Assembly (NCBI GenBank): GCA_025766275.1
Contig: JAFKAC010000017.1
Coordinates: 806,001 to 870,000 of the forward strand
Direction of reading: 5' to 3'
DNA length: 64,000 bases
Origin: Lactarius indigo
Lineage: Eukaryota > Basidiomycota > Agaricomycetes > Russulales > Russulaceae
Shown: piece after piece, positions 42,409 to 55,087 of the stretch
Position numbering within the stretch: the stretch's first letter is position 1
Layout: every line of letters begins with the position of its first letter
Made by a program: the position numbers and the translations under genes
The notes under the pieces: generated by a model
Told to the model about the DNA's origin: nothing
Seen by the model: only the letters and a program-made list of their open reading frames with translations
Database searches by the model: none

Positions 42409-45400
42409 CTATGCTCGCTGGGAACAATATTCCGACAACAACTGCGCGATCTCATCTTGGCCCTTCGCCAGCGCGACTTGCAATGGAGTCATTCCCTGCA
42501 CGTCTACTGCCTCTACGTCTGCGCCCCGTGCTAACAAGATGCGTGCGACCTCGAGCTGCGATGACGACACCAAATTCGCTGACAGCACCATATGCAATGG
42601 GGTTCGGCGCTTCTTATCCCGAACGTTCGGATTCGCGCCATGCTCCAGTAATAATCGCAAAATCTGGGGACAATCACCTTGAGAGTTACCATCCAAAATT
42701 GTCGCTTGCACTGGAGTCCAGCCGTCGTCGTCCTGAGGATTAGTATCCGCATTGTGCTCAAGAAGTGCTCGAACAATCTCGACATGGCCCTGCCCTATGG
42801 CAAAAAGTAGTGGCGTCATGTGGTCCTCATCTTCAAAATTTGCATCTGCGCCGTGTTCGAGTAAGCATTGTACAACGTCGAGGTGTTCTTTGCGCAACGC
42901 AAGTTGCAGTGGCGACCGATCCCAGATGCCCTTAGCATCTACGTCCATCCCGCACTTAAGTAGTGAACGTACAACTTCGACGTGACCTGCATACGATGCC
43001 GAGTGTAATGCAGTACCCGCGTTACCACCTATCGCATTTGCATACTGTGGATATTTGAGAACAAGGTGTTCAACTATCTCGTGGAATCCACAAATTGCGG
43101 CGTAGTATAATGGTGCCGCTCCTCGTTGTATTTCAGCTTTGATGGCAGGTGACCAGCTGTGATCGACGTCTTCTAACTTGACCCACGCGGAGAAGAATGG
43201 CCTTTCCGGCTCAAAGAGATATTCCATCCCATCGCGGATCCGTGACGCCACATTCTCGACCTGTCCATGAGCCACCCAATGCTCAGCGGCATATTGAGCT
43301 AGAGGGTCAGTTGCTGCGCCAATATCATCAACAGAGTCCCGTAGTAGGAAACCAAGACAGGCCCTGGCGATAAGCGTGTTGGCATCTTCGACGACAATAT
43401 GGTACCGAGAGATCTCTTTTGTCGATGTCGCGAGGCGGTCCGACAGCAAAAACTCCTTTACCGAAAAGTGCGAAAACTGAACAATCTGGGAATCGCCGGC
43501 GGGAACAATGGTAATCAGACTTGAGCAGGTCGAAAGTACGGCTTGTTCGTGATCTTCCCACCGCCACTTTGAGTACAATTTCGGGATCCCATCCTTCGCC
43601 CCATCGAAGTCAAAAGCTAGGAGTTCCGCGAGCTCAGCAACAGAAAGAGGTCGAATCGCCACAGTCAGGCATTGAAGCATGCGATGGGCATCTGCTCGGT
43701 TCCCTTTCTTGATGTCCATCACGATTCGCTCGTATGTCTCGTCTAGCGATTCCGGAAGTTCATTTAGCGTTCGTCGCACACTCGACGGAAGACATTGTCG
43801 CAGCGCATCCAGCTGACAGTACACCCACCGAAACCTGGACGGAGACATGAGCAGGAGACATCAGGTTAGGACGACGAGCTTACATTCCGTCGGCCTTCTC
43901 TGAAAGCGCCTCGACAACCATTTTCTTGTCGTCCTCTCGCCATTTCTTCATCATCGTCTCCGAGTCTGAATACACAACAGAATTGACATAGTCGACGATA
44001 TCTTTCTTTTGTCCGCTCTCATCATGCAGCGATACCCGATGATGTGCCAAGGGTGTAAGAGTAGCTCGAATATCGAACTCCGGTCGGCTCGTGACGCATA
44101 TGTGGACATTCGGTAGTCGAAGGTCTACGAGTTCCTTGACAAGTGTGAGGACCTGTTCGCGAGGGGACGGAATTCCGGGCCAGTTCGGACACTCGTCGAG
44201 CGCGTCCAGGATAATGTAAACAGGCGGTGAATTTGGAATCGTGAGCATATCTTTGAGACATTGTACCATTACACTGTCGCTTGGCTTTTGGGCACCATTT
44301 CCGTGTGCAGAATAAAGGCGGGAGAGGATGTCGCAGCAAGGAGGAGACTGATCAGAAAGCTGGATGAGGAGAGATGGGAGGAGACTGCGACGGTGTTGCT
44401 TGTCGAGGTCCCTGAAGTCGAAATAAAAGTACGCCATTAAGGCGGACCCGGCCTCGCGTAACTTGAGGACGTCTTGGATGATCGTAGAACTAGACAGTAA
44501 AGTAAGCTTTTTGATGCTCGCGCAGATGTTGAGGAACAACGAACCAAAGGATGCTCTTGCCTGAGCCGGCTAAGAACGCAGACGGTGAGGGGCCGATCGG
44601 GAAAGACTAGGAACAACATACGTTTGCCGTAGACCCACAAGAGAGAGCCAGTGGACTTCCATTCCACGAAGGAACTTCCTTGAAAGAACCATTCGGCTGT
44701 CCCCCCATAGTGAATGTCGCATGCGATGTTATGATTTATTGACGGATCTGGTGGAGTAACCCATCTTCTAAGGCTCTCTCTCAATTGGTTCCCTATAAGC
44801 AGGTTAGAAACACCGGAGCAGTAGCAAGGGGTCGATCACAAACATTGCATGTCATCAAGAACCACCTTTGCGTCCTTTCCATCTAGCCCAAATACGCGCA
44901 ATCAGGATCGGGTCAATGAGTAACCAACAAGCCACGCCTACCTTTAATAACCACATCCATCTTATCGTCTACGTCCTTCAATTGGTTTCCGACACTCGTT
45001 ACTTTGTTATCGACCACATGCGTCAGATTCAGGATCTGTGCCGCCGCCATCCGAGCCTCCTCTTGCGTCAATCCATCTAACCTCTTTAATGCCTCTTCGA
45101 TGTCCTTCCTTCCCACCAGCTTCTTCAAGAATTTTTCTAAACCAAGATTAGCATACACTCCTGGATTTCCAGGTGGTAACCAACTGGCTCGACCCTGCTT
45201 CATCTCCTTCGTCGCAATCGCAAAGATGTTCAGAACTTCAGTCATTATCTTCACAATGATATCAGTCATCGCGTCAGTTGGTGGCACTTCCATGTAAGAT
45301 TCGAGGCGTTTGAAGAAGTTCTCGATGCGCTCGAAGAGATCAGCAAGCGCTTCTTGACTCGCCTCGACATCCTTTGCGGCCTAACGGACCTCTGTTGAAA

Positions 45401-45827
45401 ATCCTCCCCACAAAGATATCAAGGAGGATGCTCACCAAGAGGAAGACTCCGACACCGGCAGAGACTACTTTTGCAGGCGAGAATATCTGAAAAAACGATT
45501 AGCCACGAGTAGAAGACTAGTTAACCAGTTGAGACTTGCCAGTCCAACCCCTTCGCCCAGAGTTGCGGAGAATGCGTAGAGCACATTGATAGTTGGGTTG
45601 AGCCAACTTGATAATCTCTCATTGCGGCTGTTAGACTGATCGAACTCGTTGACTATGTCATGAAGCACGGCAAGAATATCACCGGAAGAGTTGCAAGATT
45701 GTAGTTGTGTTGCGAGAGGGTGTGTGAGAAGGTCGGTCTTCGTCTTTTTCTCGTACTTTTTCAGGGCAGCGAGAAAGATGGTGCGGAAATTGGAGGAAGA
45801 TACAGCTGTGAGGGTACTCAGGGACAT
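42409..45827 (-). CDS. NLR copy 2: Goodbye-like / NACHT / ankyrin STAND protein (1014 aa, intact)
   Basis: Exons: 45827-45540, 45486-45436, 45380-44942, 44882-44844, 44792-44622, 44569-44545, 44489-43884, 43834-42409, 3045 nt in phase. Intron 1 is GC-AG; the others are GT-AG. The start MSLSTLTAVSSSNFRTIF aligns with copy 1. It has a Goodbye-like N-terminal domain (about 1-260), NACHT with PGSGKSIL and YIILDALDEC, a central helical region, and about seven ankyrin repeats (for example GGNAGTALHSASYAGHVEVV and LLEHGANPNVRDKKRRTPLH) reaching SEYCSQRA. The 606-nt NACHT exon is almost identical to copy 1 (about five residue differences), while the N-terminus and ankyrins differ more. Exon 4 is 21 nt shorter than in copy 1. 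Likely a cytosolic recognition NTPase. Confidence 0.9.
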
Positions 45828-45989
45828 GATAGCACAGCTAGGAATTTTAGGTGAACTGGTCAGCGATGGGAGGTAGACTGCGACTGCGAACCCGTCAAAG
45901 GAGGTCGGACTATCCGAATTTCCATACAAGGCCGGTAACCGGTGATCGACTCGGAGACAATTAACGCTGGGTGGCCCTGATCTAAGCAC

Positions 45990-47893
45990 CTTTCGTCATT
46001 CCAACCAACGGTTACTTATGCGTTTAACACCGCCGCGCATCACATAAACGGAATGTGACCTCAGGCGGGCTTTCTGTAGCCGTTCCCATAAACCCCTACG
46101 TAGGCTATTCGCGATCCGACGGCAGGCTCGTTTTCAGGAATACGTGCCTGGTCGACGAGTGGACGCCATCTGATGACCTGGGGACACCACCTCTATCAAC
46201 CCAGAAACGGCGGTTCGAAAGTATGCGATCTATCTCTACCCGCGGATTTAGTCTTGCGGACGTCACCGTAAAGCTTTACCTTACCCCTCATGGCATTTTT
46301 CTGCAGCCCACCCTCCGCCAAGGACTACGAGTTCGTGCGTTAGTAAGATAATCGCAGCAGAGCCAGATGGGCGAGATGAAGGTACCCTGCTATAAGCAAA
46401 GTGAGTTCCACTATCTTTGCTCTAATTCCAATCGTTTCTCGCTCCGCCCCGTCCATACCGCGAAATCAAACCTCGTGACGCCGGACCCCTCTCGTACCGC
46501 CACTTTCGTAGCGAACATGGAGACGTTTGAACCCTCGCGCACGTCCGTGAATCCAGGTGATTCAGTGCCTCTCGTGATCAACAAAGTGCTGAACCGACTA
46601 AATGTGGCCCTAGACGCGCTTTTACCACGCACCAAGGCTCGCGCCTCATTCATCGCTTTTATTCCCTAACGAACCGAAAAAAACCATACAGGAGATCACG
46701 GCGAATTTGATCAGAGATGTCACCGCCGGACAACAATATGAGAGGGCTGTGCCGAACGTTGTGACGCGCATGTTCATACTGTTCCACAGAGCCGCGGTGG
46801 GCGACCCCAGACCCTGGGAACTGGCCTGCGCGCGGGCGGCGGAAAGCGGACGTTCTAGGTGGACGCGGCTGGTGGCCATGCTGCGCGAGTTGTTCTGCGT
46901 GCGGGAGCGGTGCGAGATGGAAACCCATTGAGGTGCGTGGAATTGTCTTCCTTATCCTTTCTTTCTTCCTCCAATTTACGTTATGATACTACGCGAAATC
47001 GCCACAGGAGAGTCGGGACAATAATGACAACCTTTGGGCACTTTTCGGAATGAAAGCCGGCAATTCGCGCCTGGGATTTGCGTGATCAGACTTGTTACGG
47101 TACAATCCGTAATGCGTTCGGACATCGCGGAATGCTCGATTCGTCGCGGTTCACGTCTTTACTGCGGCACAAAATTTTTCCTGCTGTACAGACAGGGGTT
47201 ATCGCGGTATTATTGGCATGATCTGACGGCGCTGTTCCGTGTAATTTGGGGGAGTGATTTGAGTGGGTGAAGAACCCTAGTGTGATATGAATGACAGGGT
47301 GCACTTAACAGGTGAGTGAGCACCTTAGCAGTGCACTCGACCCTGTCTGCTAAAATTTCGTTCATCAATTAACAACGAGTTCCGTTCCCGAGGAACCTCT
47401 TTTGGTTCGCGCGCGCTAAGATCCTGATCCCCCATCTCAGGATCAAGGTACAGTACAGTACGAGCGCGAGCGGGGATTGCCAGTGATTGCAAGTGCGCGA
47501 GCATCATCGTTCTCGTCAGTGAACACCTAGCCGAGACGCCACGAGCTCTAAAGGATCCAGATATATTCAATTGATTAAGGGGCTTGGGGAAATGGCGCTC
47601 ATGTCAAACGAGCCAGAACCCGGAACGCCGAACACAGAAGGAGCACCTGATGGGCCTGCGTCGTAAATTTTTCCTTGCTGTGACCCTGTATAAGGTTTAC
47701 GTACGTATAGGCCAAAAGTGCAACAGATAAAAAAGACATGCGGATACGATGCGCAAGCAGGTGACTGAATAATAGGGGTTCTCGCTGTGCCTCTGTCTGA
47801 GTAGGATGCAAACGAGGCCGCCATACTGGATATTAAAGGGTGGCAGTTCCTTTCCGATCACACCCCCAAAACCTTCGAGGCGTAGATCCAATA
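45990..47893. other. Intergenic region, no supported gene
   Basis: A plus-strand open stretch at about 46640-46931 (TANLIRDVTAGQQYERAV to CVRERCEMETH) lacks a good start and a known domain. I see nothing else convincing. Confidence 0.35.
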
Positions 47894-49563
47894 TCAAGAT
47901 TTCCCACGAGCGCGCCCATACGTACTTCTTCTGTCCTCTCGGAAAGCTCCGTAGCTAGTCGATGCAGGGAACGGGGGAAGGGGTAACCCAGCCTTCTTCT
48001 GGTCCACGAGTCCCATAGACAAGACGTCGTCGACGGTGAGGCGGTACCGCGCGGGAGTTATGCCCTTCCCAAAGCGGCGTGTTACGTGATTTGCGCAGAG
48101 AAGCCCGACGAGAATGTTCGCCAAGTGCAGCGGGACAAGCGAAAAGACCGTTCCCCACGCAGAAGTGAGCACGTCGTGCTCAAGACGGACAAGCGGGCCG
48201 TGGCAACCAGGAAGCGGCGACCGCGGATAACACGTGCCAGATGCAACCGCAGCGTGAAGTGGGTTACTCCATCCGCAACAGCCAAGAGCACCTTGCAACA
48301 CCGTCCGCGCACCGGCAGAGTACCAGAGGTTCCACGCCTCGCTGGCCCTGGCATCGAGAGAGAAGGTCGCCTTTTTGTACGTCACATAGCCCACCGAGAC
48401 AAAAGAGATAAACGAAGGAAAGAGCAGAAGCACATAAACCGCAAGAATTGGACGAGAATTAAGAAGCGTCCCAGTAACCCCAACGAGTGAAGCGAGTAAT
48501 AGCAAAGAAGAGCTGAACGTGATCAAAATGAGAGCTGGGGAATCCGTGATAAGAACCACTGGTGCGGCGGGGTAGGCTGTCAAGCGGAAATGTGGAAGAC
48601 TAACAGAGGTGCAATAGCTCGGGACTTACCAGCAAACCAAGTTAATATGGAGAAGACCAGGAACGTCAAACCGAGGAGGAAGACAGTTGTCACGCTTGCA
48701 AACAAACACCACTTATGTGGCGTCCATTGTCCCACCCGATCAATCCCTAGACCCTGACTGTCGCGTAGAGCAGTTTCCATGTCTCCTTGGCTCCAACCCC
48801 CGACCCTTTTCAGTCCCCACAGCCCATTCGACGAGTAGGGGTCACCACGAAACTCGGAAGGTATCGACCGAAGGGATCGCGGTCGCGGCCACTTTTGCGT
48901 CAGTTTGTCGGCCGCGGTCAGGAAAGGCTGCTTTGGAGCAGAGCCCAAAAGGGCCCCTGGGCGGCCCTTGGGAGACGGTGATCTAGAGAGGTTATAAGTG
49001 GGAAACCGTAGTTTCAACACCTTCCGACGGAGGGAGCCAAGACCAGAGTGGGCTTTAAAGGGCATCTGCTTCGCGAATAACAACATTTTCATGGAAAACC
49101 GAGAGACGGGATTTGATACTTCGGCCACAGGAGCAGCTAGGAGCCCAGACGAAGCAAGGTCGTCGTCAAAGTTTGGGTGGGCCTTTAAGTGGAGGGAGTC
49201 GTCGAAATCGATTGTGCTCGTCGTGACTGATGTAGGCCGCCGTTCGCGTTGTCGTGGATACGGGCCAGGGTGGGAAGATATGAGAGACGAACGATGAGAA
49301 CGGGCCGGAATTGCTGTGAAGTGAGAAGTATTCCGCGCAGGTGATGGGTCTGTTGCGAAGGTGCGTGCATTTGGACCACCGGTTTCGGCGTTCTGAGGGT
49401 CCCAGGAGCGACAGCTCGTCGCTTGTTGCGACCCTGTTGAGGGCCTGCGCGAAAGTGTCGACCATTTGTGGGTACTGGAACGACGACGGATTGACCCTTG
49501 CAGAAGAGTTGAGGAAGCTGGAGGTGATTCCTCAGAGCGGACGAGGCTAGAATAGTCGGGCAT
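47894..49563 (-). CDS. Tetraspanin-like four-TM protein with long N-terminal tail (538 aa)
   Basis: Exons 49563-48630 and 48576-47894 (GT-AG, phase 1), 539 codons with stop. The start is MPDYSSLVRSEES. The first 280 residues are a Ser/Pro/Arg-rich, probably disordered, cytosolic tail. TM1 is WCLFASVTTVFLLGLTFLVF. After the intron follow TM2 (ALILITFSSSLLLLASLVGV) and TM3 (ILAVYVLLLFPSFISFVSVG). The extracellular loop holds the tetraspanin CCG motif (GALGCCGWSNP) with further Cys (GTCYPRS, PGCHGPL), then TM4 (LVPLHLANILVGLLCANHV) and a cytosolic tail. This matches basidiomycete Tsp2-type tetraspanins, plasma-membrane organisers linked to polarity and fruiting or infection structures. A Met further upstream (49737) is less likely to be the start. 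Confidence 0.85.
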
Positions 49564-49737
49564 GCTGTTGAGGAGGTAATGGATGGTAGTGGGGTGAAGA
49601 AGAGAGCGATACTTGTGACTGTGTTTAATTTGGCCTTGGCCGCAGTCGGAATTTGTGACTCGGCTCTGGTTGGGCCGAGGCCAACGGTCGATCGCCAAAC
49701 GATGACCCAAAGTACTCAACACCCGACAAAGGAGCAT

Positions 49738-51038
49738 CGTGACGACTACTCCGCGAGTCGAATCTGGGCCACGATCTCCGTCTTTGAAAGGAACTCAACA
49801 ACTGCACAGGTTCAGTCATGGTACCAGCCATGTGCCAACGAATCGCTATATTCGGTACGTTGCAGCGCATCCGTACATTCTGAGTTGGCGCAAAGACGTC
49901 ATACTGAGCCTTCAGTACGTCATGAAGAGCCCGCATTTGCATCCATTTCTACAAGTCGTATCGATGCTCGTCACTGAACTTGAAAGTTTGAACCTGAAGC
50001 CAAGTGGAGCTGAGCACACCGATCCTTGGAAATCTCGACACTTACTTCTTCGTTTCAGTTCGAGAAGCAACACATTCGAGCCATGATATCGAAAATACAG
50101 CTCGAGCTTGAAACAGTCGGATGGCGTCATCTGACAACAAACTTCACTGGCGTGAGTAGTCAAAGTCCGAGTCTGGTCAAATGCCCCTGGGAACGCCTGT
50201 AACACGTCAATACACTATCGCCGCGGGATTCTCTGCTAAACCCTTCCTTTTTCCCTTGCCCCGTCAGAGAGGTTCGAGAGGAGAATGGAGGAGAGGTTGC
50301 AATCGATGCCCACTGTGCACGGCCCTCTTGCCCCCCGAGGAGTATGCACTCGTACACCGTTAAGGCACCTGTCTGTCTGTCCAGGCCTTATCTGAGTGAG
50401 CGCATTTACTGCGGGTGTTGACCTGTCGAACGAGAGATTCCGGTGAGCATTTTACGACTTCATTTTCGAGAGATTTTTCAAGGCATACACTTAGCCATCA
50501 GATCACCGCACCTGTCGATAAGAGGAACCCCAGCTCATCGTTTTCTGTAATCCAGATCCCGGAACTCGTATGAATTGAGTGCGATGGGCACTGTGGCCAA
50601 GGGGGGTTAAAAGATGGGCACGATCATGATGATGATCACGTTTGAAGGGCGAGTTGATACTTTTCTCAGCGCCTGCTCAAGGCACGCCTCCACCCACGAA
50701 ATCCGATTGGGGGTCATCGCATTGTGCTTTGTCGCTACTCTTGAGGTCATTCCCTCTCATCGAGCAGCTGTTTCCTCCTCTCATCAACTGCAAGATCCTC
50801 AGCTGGGGTCCATGGACGTCCCCCATTGGTCATCCTCCTCCCCGTGATGTCTCATACCTGTGCAAGAGTCTGTCAGGTCCCAGTGTCCGCGAGCATAACT
50901 GCGCAAGCTTCGTGGGTATTTGTATTGAGGCCCTTTCTCCCTTGACTTACTGATCAATAAGGGGGCACGCTTTCCTAGACCATCCTTACCTTCGTTCTCT
51001 AACCTCCATACATCATCATTAACACTCGCTCCCCATTT
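49738..51038. other. Intergenic between tetraspanin and small-protein gene A
   Basis: Divergent promoters are expected here. No supported gene, RNA or repeat. Confidence 0.4.
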
Positions 51039-51675
51039 ATGTCGCCCTCTCCATCCAACACCTCTAAACACCTCTCGACGATCTCGCTCGTCGTCACCAT
51101 CGTCACCGTTTTCGTCCTTCTTCCCTTTCCTGTGTCGGCAATGCCAATCGCCCCGCTCGAGCCCGTCCCACCCCCCAATCCCCCAAGTCCCGACCACTCT
51201 CATATGAGTCGCAAAGTCATATTCGACATCGTTTTCGGACTCGGTAAAGCCAATTCTCACTACTCTCCCAGAGGCCCTTTTTCACGGCATCCACGCCACC
51301 CAGGACTCTCCTTCTTCTCCATCGGTGCTTTTGCGTGCTTGGCTTCCTGGAGGTCCTCCTCTGGGTTCAATGATGTTATTGATCGTGCGTTCCCACCTTC
51401 TTCGTGCGGGTACCTTGGTCTCCTCACAGTACACTTCTATATACACAGGCATATGTGCAGCGACCGACTCTCTAAAGCAATTCTTATCGGCCTTCCGTCT
51501 TACCACATTCTTCGCGCGGGCCGGCAACGCTATCGCTGGCGCCACCGATGCCAGTATCTCGTCCACGCGCATCGGAGTCACAAGTGCTGCATCCGTTTCC
51601 ATGGCGAGGATGCAAAGTTCTGGACCCATTTCTGCGCATGACCCTGACCCCCAGACGCCTACTGTATCCGTTTAA
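51039..51675 (+). CDS. Small hydrophobic protein family, member A (170 aa)
   Basis: Exons 51039-51243, 51304-51384, 51449-51675, both introns GT-AG and phase 1. I do not recognise the family. The product has a long N-terminal hydrophobic segment (SLVVTIVTVFVLLPFPVSA) that looks like a signal peptide or anchor, a proline-rich stretch (APLEPVPPPNPPSP), and the family block RKVIFDIVFGLG just before intron 1. A second hydrophobic stretch in exon 2 (GLSFFSIGAFACLASW) and a hydrophilic tail with RICAATDSLKQFLSAF follow. It shares gene structure, length and the VIFDI block with members B-D at 54474, 57530 and 61378. Probably a small membrane or secreted protein. No function is inferred. Confidence 0.7.
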
Positions 51676-54473
51676 TTTTTCTCTTCATTTATCGTTACAA
51701 TATTCTTAGTTCAACTGCACGTAATGACGTTTCGTAACCATCATAAACTAGCTTCTTTCAAATAGGATGACAATGTATGTCCGATGTGGGTGTCGATGCC
51801 GCACATCCATCATCTTCGTAGCCCCGCTGTCTCGTGAAGCGACTAACAGAGACAAGAATCAAGGAAAGCCTGGAGAATCGGCACTTTTCTGGTCTGGGAG
51901 GGCAGGTTATGTCCCCAAAGGCAGTTCTCCACTCCAGTTTGATACCTCGAACCCTTGTGACGGATTACCCTTTACCTGCGTGAAAAAAAAAAAAGGCTGT
52001 GCGCTCGAAGATAGAAAGGATCGCACTGCCCCTACTGCCAAGACTGTGACCTATGCGCCGAGCGAACGGGATGAAGAGGGACGTGGCACTGTCACGCTGG
52101 ACTTCACGGCGCAAATCGGGACTTCACGAACCTCGAAAGTACCTTGGGGCGTTGGAGGAGGCGTTTGCAGGAGAGGACATTGTCATTGAGGCGTTCGAGT
52201 CTCAGTTATCTTCGGGTCACGTGATCGAGCCGGGTAAGGAAAACCGTAAAACCTGTCATGGTGGCGGTTTTTCTTTCAACATACATTAGCGTACGTTTGG
52301 ATATCTGGGGAGTTTTACTTCTGTGCAGCAGGGTGTTCGGAAATGGAATGCGATACATTTTTCAACGCGCTTGCAAAACATCTATTTAGGACTTGTAGAA
52401 AGTCAGAAGAGTAGGAAACCAGAGGAACATACCGTACTGAAGCGAGCGTAACGCAACTTGTAAAGAGAAATTGGTCGCACTTGATGATTATAATTGTACA
52501 TCTGTACATCGGGTGCTGACTCAGGAATCAAGTTTAGGTCGACGATCTGAGCCCCAAAGGTAAGAAGAGTCTAGCAAGCATCTATAAACTGACCGCTCAC
52601 GCTGGTAATGGTTGAGATCATGGAGGATTGGTTGGCCGCCTCACTATGCCTGACTCGGAGGCCGCGGAATTGCCACGTATCACCACGAGGAGCCGCGCGT
52701 CCCGATGCTGCGGGGTTGTGGTATTGCACATCTGTGGCTGGCTGTTGTCTGCCGTCGCGTCACGGGTTTCAAACAGAGATCCAGGCAACTGCGACTTACC
52801 TACCCCAGTCTTCAACACGCCCCTACTGTAGGCGGACTCCTTTCGCCATCAACTGCATATCCATGACAACCCATGCCGTCAACCATGTGACGCGAGCTAC
52901 GGCGGCCTGAGGGTTCGAGTGACCTGCCTGCCGGAGGAAAGAGGTGAACGATGGTGAATCGAGCACCAGGAGTGTGTTGGATGGATTGGAGAGCGACATG
53001 ATCCCAGGGCCTGGTAGATGAATCTCACGATCATAATGGCAGGTGTGATGTTGACTCAGTCAGGGGCCGGTGGCTTGGTTTTTAAGACCAATATTAATGA
53101 GCAGTGATTATGATAGAAGAGTATCCCCCCCTTGAAACCTTCGTTTGACCTATTTCCAGGTTGACCCATGTGGCAAGCGAGCAAAGGGCAAGGGGCAACG
53201 TCGTAACCGTGAACGGAGGTGGCCGAAAGTGAAATAGTGAACCTGGTCGCGTAGTCTCAGCGACGATGGACGACACCCTAAAGCTCGGCCACGACAGAGA
53301 AAGGAAACTCACCATCTTCCCTCGTCAAACCGTAAAGTTGCAATCGTCAAAACGTCGATCCGTCTCCACCCTGCTGCGGTTCACCCCCACATCGGTGAGG
53401 CGGTCACGGTAGCCCAGCCATGGAATGTACCGACACGGCGACTACGGATGCCTATTCGGCTGAGGATCAAAGCCGCTGTTCTCTCTGCACGCCCCAGTCC
53501 AACTCCGAGCATGGGATTCAACGTTTTTCTGCTGAAAAATTGGGCTCTGTAGCATAGATAACGGCGTACTCACAAGTACAACGCGGACTCGAGGCACGGG
53601 CACGAAATTCCTAATTGCTTGGTTACGGCTGCTTTGTTGGCCTTACGCAGAGATGGGACGTCCTTCACGGCGAACGGGACGAGGTTCTCTGGTGGAACCC
53701 TGGCGCACCATGCCCACCAAGATAGGGTTCCTTCCCAAGGGGCCTCTGATCAGTTGATGCACCACAGGGCACCAAGACACGCCGACTTGATCTACATCAG
53801 TTACTTACCCTTCTACCCAGCGGGAAAAGAGGATGATCGATGCCGTGAGTAATGCGTAAAGCGCCTAGTGTCGGTGTCGCGCTGGATGGGCACATCTCGT
53901 AAATGGGTTGATTTTCCTGCGCTCTAACCGAGCAGTTGCCATGGGCCCCTGTACTGCCAGTGTCTGAGGGAGTTCTTCCTCGAGTTTGCTGTTGTCGTAG
54001 CGGCAGCCCTCTGTGACCCACTTTTTTGGCCGCTCCTCGCTGCCGACAGTCCCCCCTCGAGGACAGGATACCCTCGATGGTCTCCGATCTGGTCCTAGGA
54101 TGTTGTATCGATGACGAGGGGACAGCCGCTAGATGCTGTTGCGTTTCCCGGCGAAGATTCTCAGGAGATCAGCATACCATCGCGCTAGGACATGGGGGTG
54201 TGTTCCGGTGGCCTTGGCGCCTGAATCCCCCTTTCACCTCTCCTTTGCGTCCCCGACCGAATCGGCCCCCGTCCTTGGCTGCAGGAAGGTCGCTTGAATG
54301 AGCCAATAAGTTATCCGAGATGGCTTCCTGGTGTGAGGTGAGTGTACCGCCTCCGCCCCCACTGCCTTACCCTAAATCGTCCATTATAAAATTCGCCTCT
54401 GTTGTATGACCTCACTTTCACACTTCATCCGACATTGACAAAATACACCTACAACGCCTAACCCCTTCAAACT
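51676..54473. other. Intergenic between family members A and B
   Basis: No gene I can support. Several short minus-strand ORFs (52618-52818, 53094-53315) could be exon pieces, but no consistent splice chain or domain emerged. Confidence 0.35.
54385..54390 (+). promoter_or_regulatory. TATA box of family member B
   Basis: TATAAA about 84 nt before the start codon. Members C (57461-57466) and D (61283-61290) have TATA boxes 69 and 95 nt before their starts. None is clear for member A. Confidence 0.5.
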
Positions 54474-55087
54474 ATGAACCACTTCGTATTCATCCTACTC
54501 CTCGCATTCTATCTTCTCCCGCTCCCAATCCCTGCCCGTCCAACTACACGCATACTAGTCGGACGCCAGGACTTTTCGGCTTGGGTAGACAGCGACCTCA
54601 TTTTCAATATCACCTTTTCCTTGAGTAGGCCGAACATCTTCGATCTCCTACCACGTCCCACTCACTTTTTGTCCAAGCTTTACTAGTCTACGCCTGGCTC
54701 GCGACAGGGATGACCGTTGCCCAGCTCTTTGGGTGTCTCAACCGTAGGTTGTCCTGACCTTGCCGCGATTCATGCACAAAACCACTTGACGCAGGAATTT
54801 ATTCCGCCTTCGTCGCCCTTTCCCAGCGCCTTTCCAACCTTCGTTTCTCCTCTCTCGTCGAGTGGGCCACAAGCACCAACGCCACTGACGCTGGCTCACG
54901 CATCACGCATCGCCGCAGAGGTGGCCCCTCTTCCCCAGTCGCGACCGTTTCCCGAGGGCAGGTGCAAAGCGGAGGGCCTGAAAGGTCGGGGAGTTCTCAA
55001 GCTCGTGGTGGTTCCCTAGCAGTCATCCTCGTAGTTTCGGCATTAGTTGTCATTCTGTGTTATTACGATCTCAGCTCCCCTAGTTAA
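54474..55087 (+). CDS. Small hydrophobic protein family, member B (169 aa)
   Basis: Exons 54474-54624, 54678-54743, 54795-55087, GT-AG, both introns phase 1. It starts with a signal peptide (MNHFVFILLLAFYLLPLPIPA) followed by RPTTRILVGRQ, which resembles ARPVDPLVLTARQ of member C, then the family block SDLIFNITFSLS. Exon 2 encodes a second hydrophobic segment (LLVYAWLATGMTVAQLFG). Exon 3 has a Ser/Arg-rich region with RRGGPSSPVATV, shared with members C and D, and a C-terminal membrane segment (LAVILVVSALVVILCYY). This is the best-preserved member and shows the likely topology: cleaved signal or first TM, one middle TM, and one TM at the C-terminus. Unknown function. Confidence 0.75.

Noticed and set aside
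46646..46931. Open plus-strand stretch TANLIRDVTAGQQYERAV to MTETH-like end
   Set aside because: No start codon in a good position, no splice partners and no recognisable domain. Left as intergenic.
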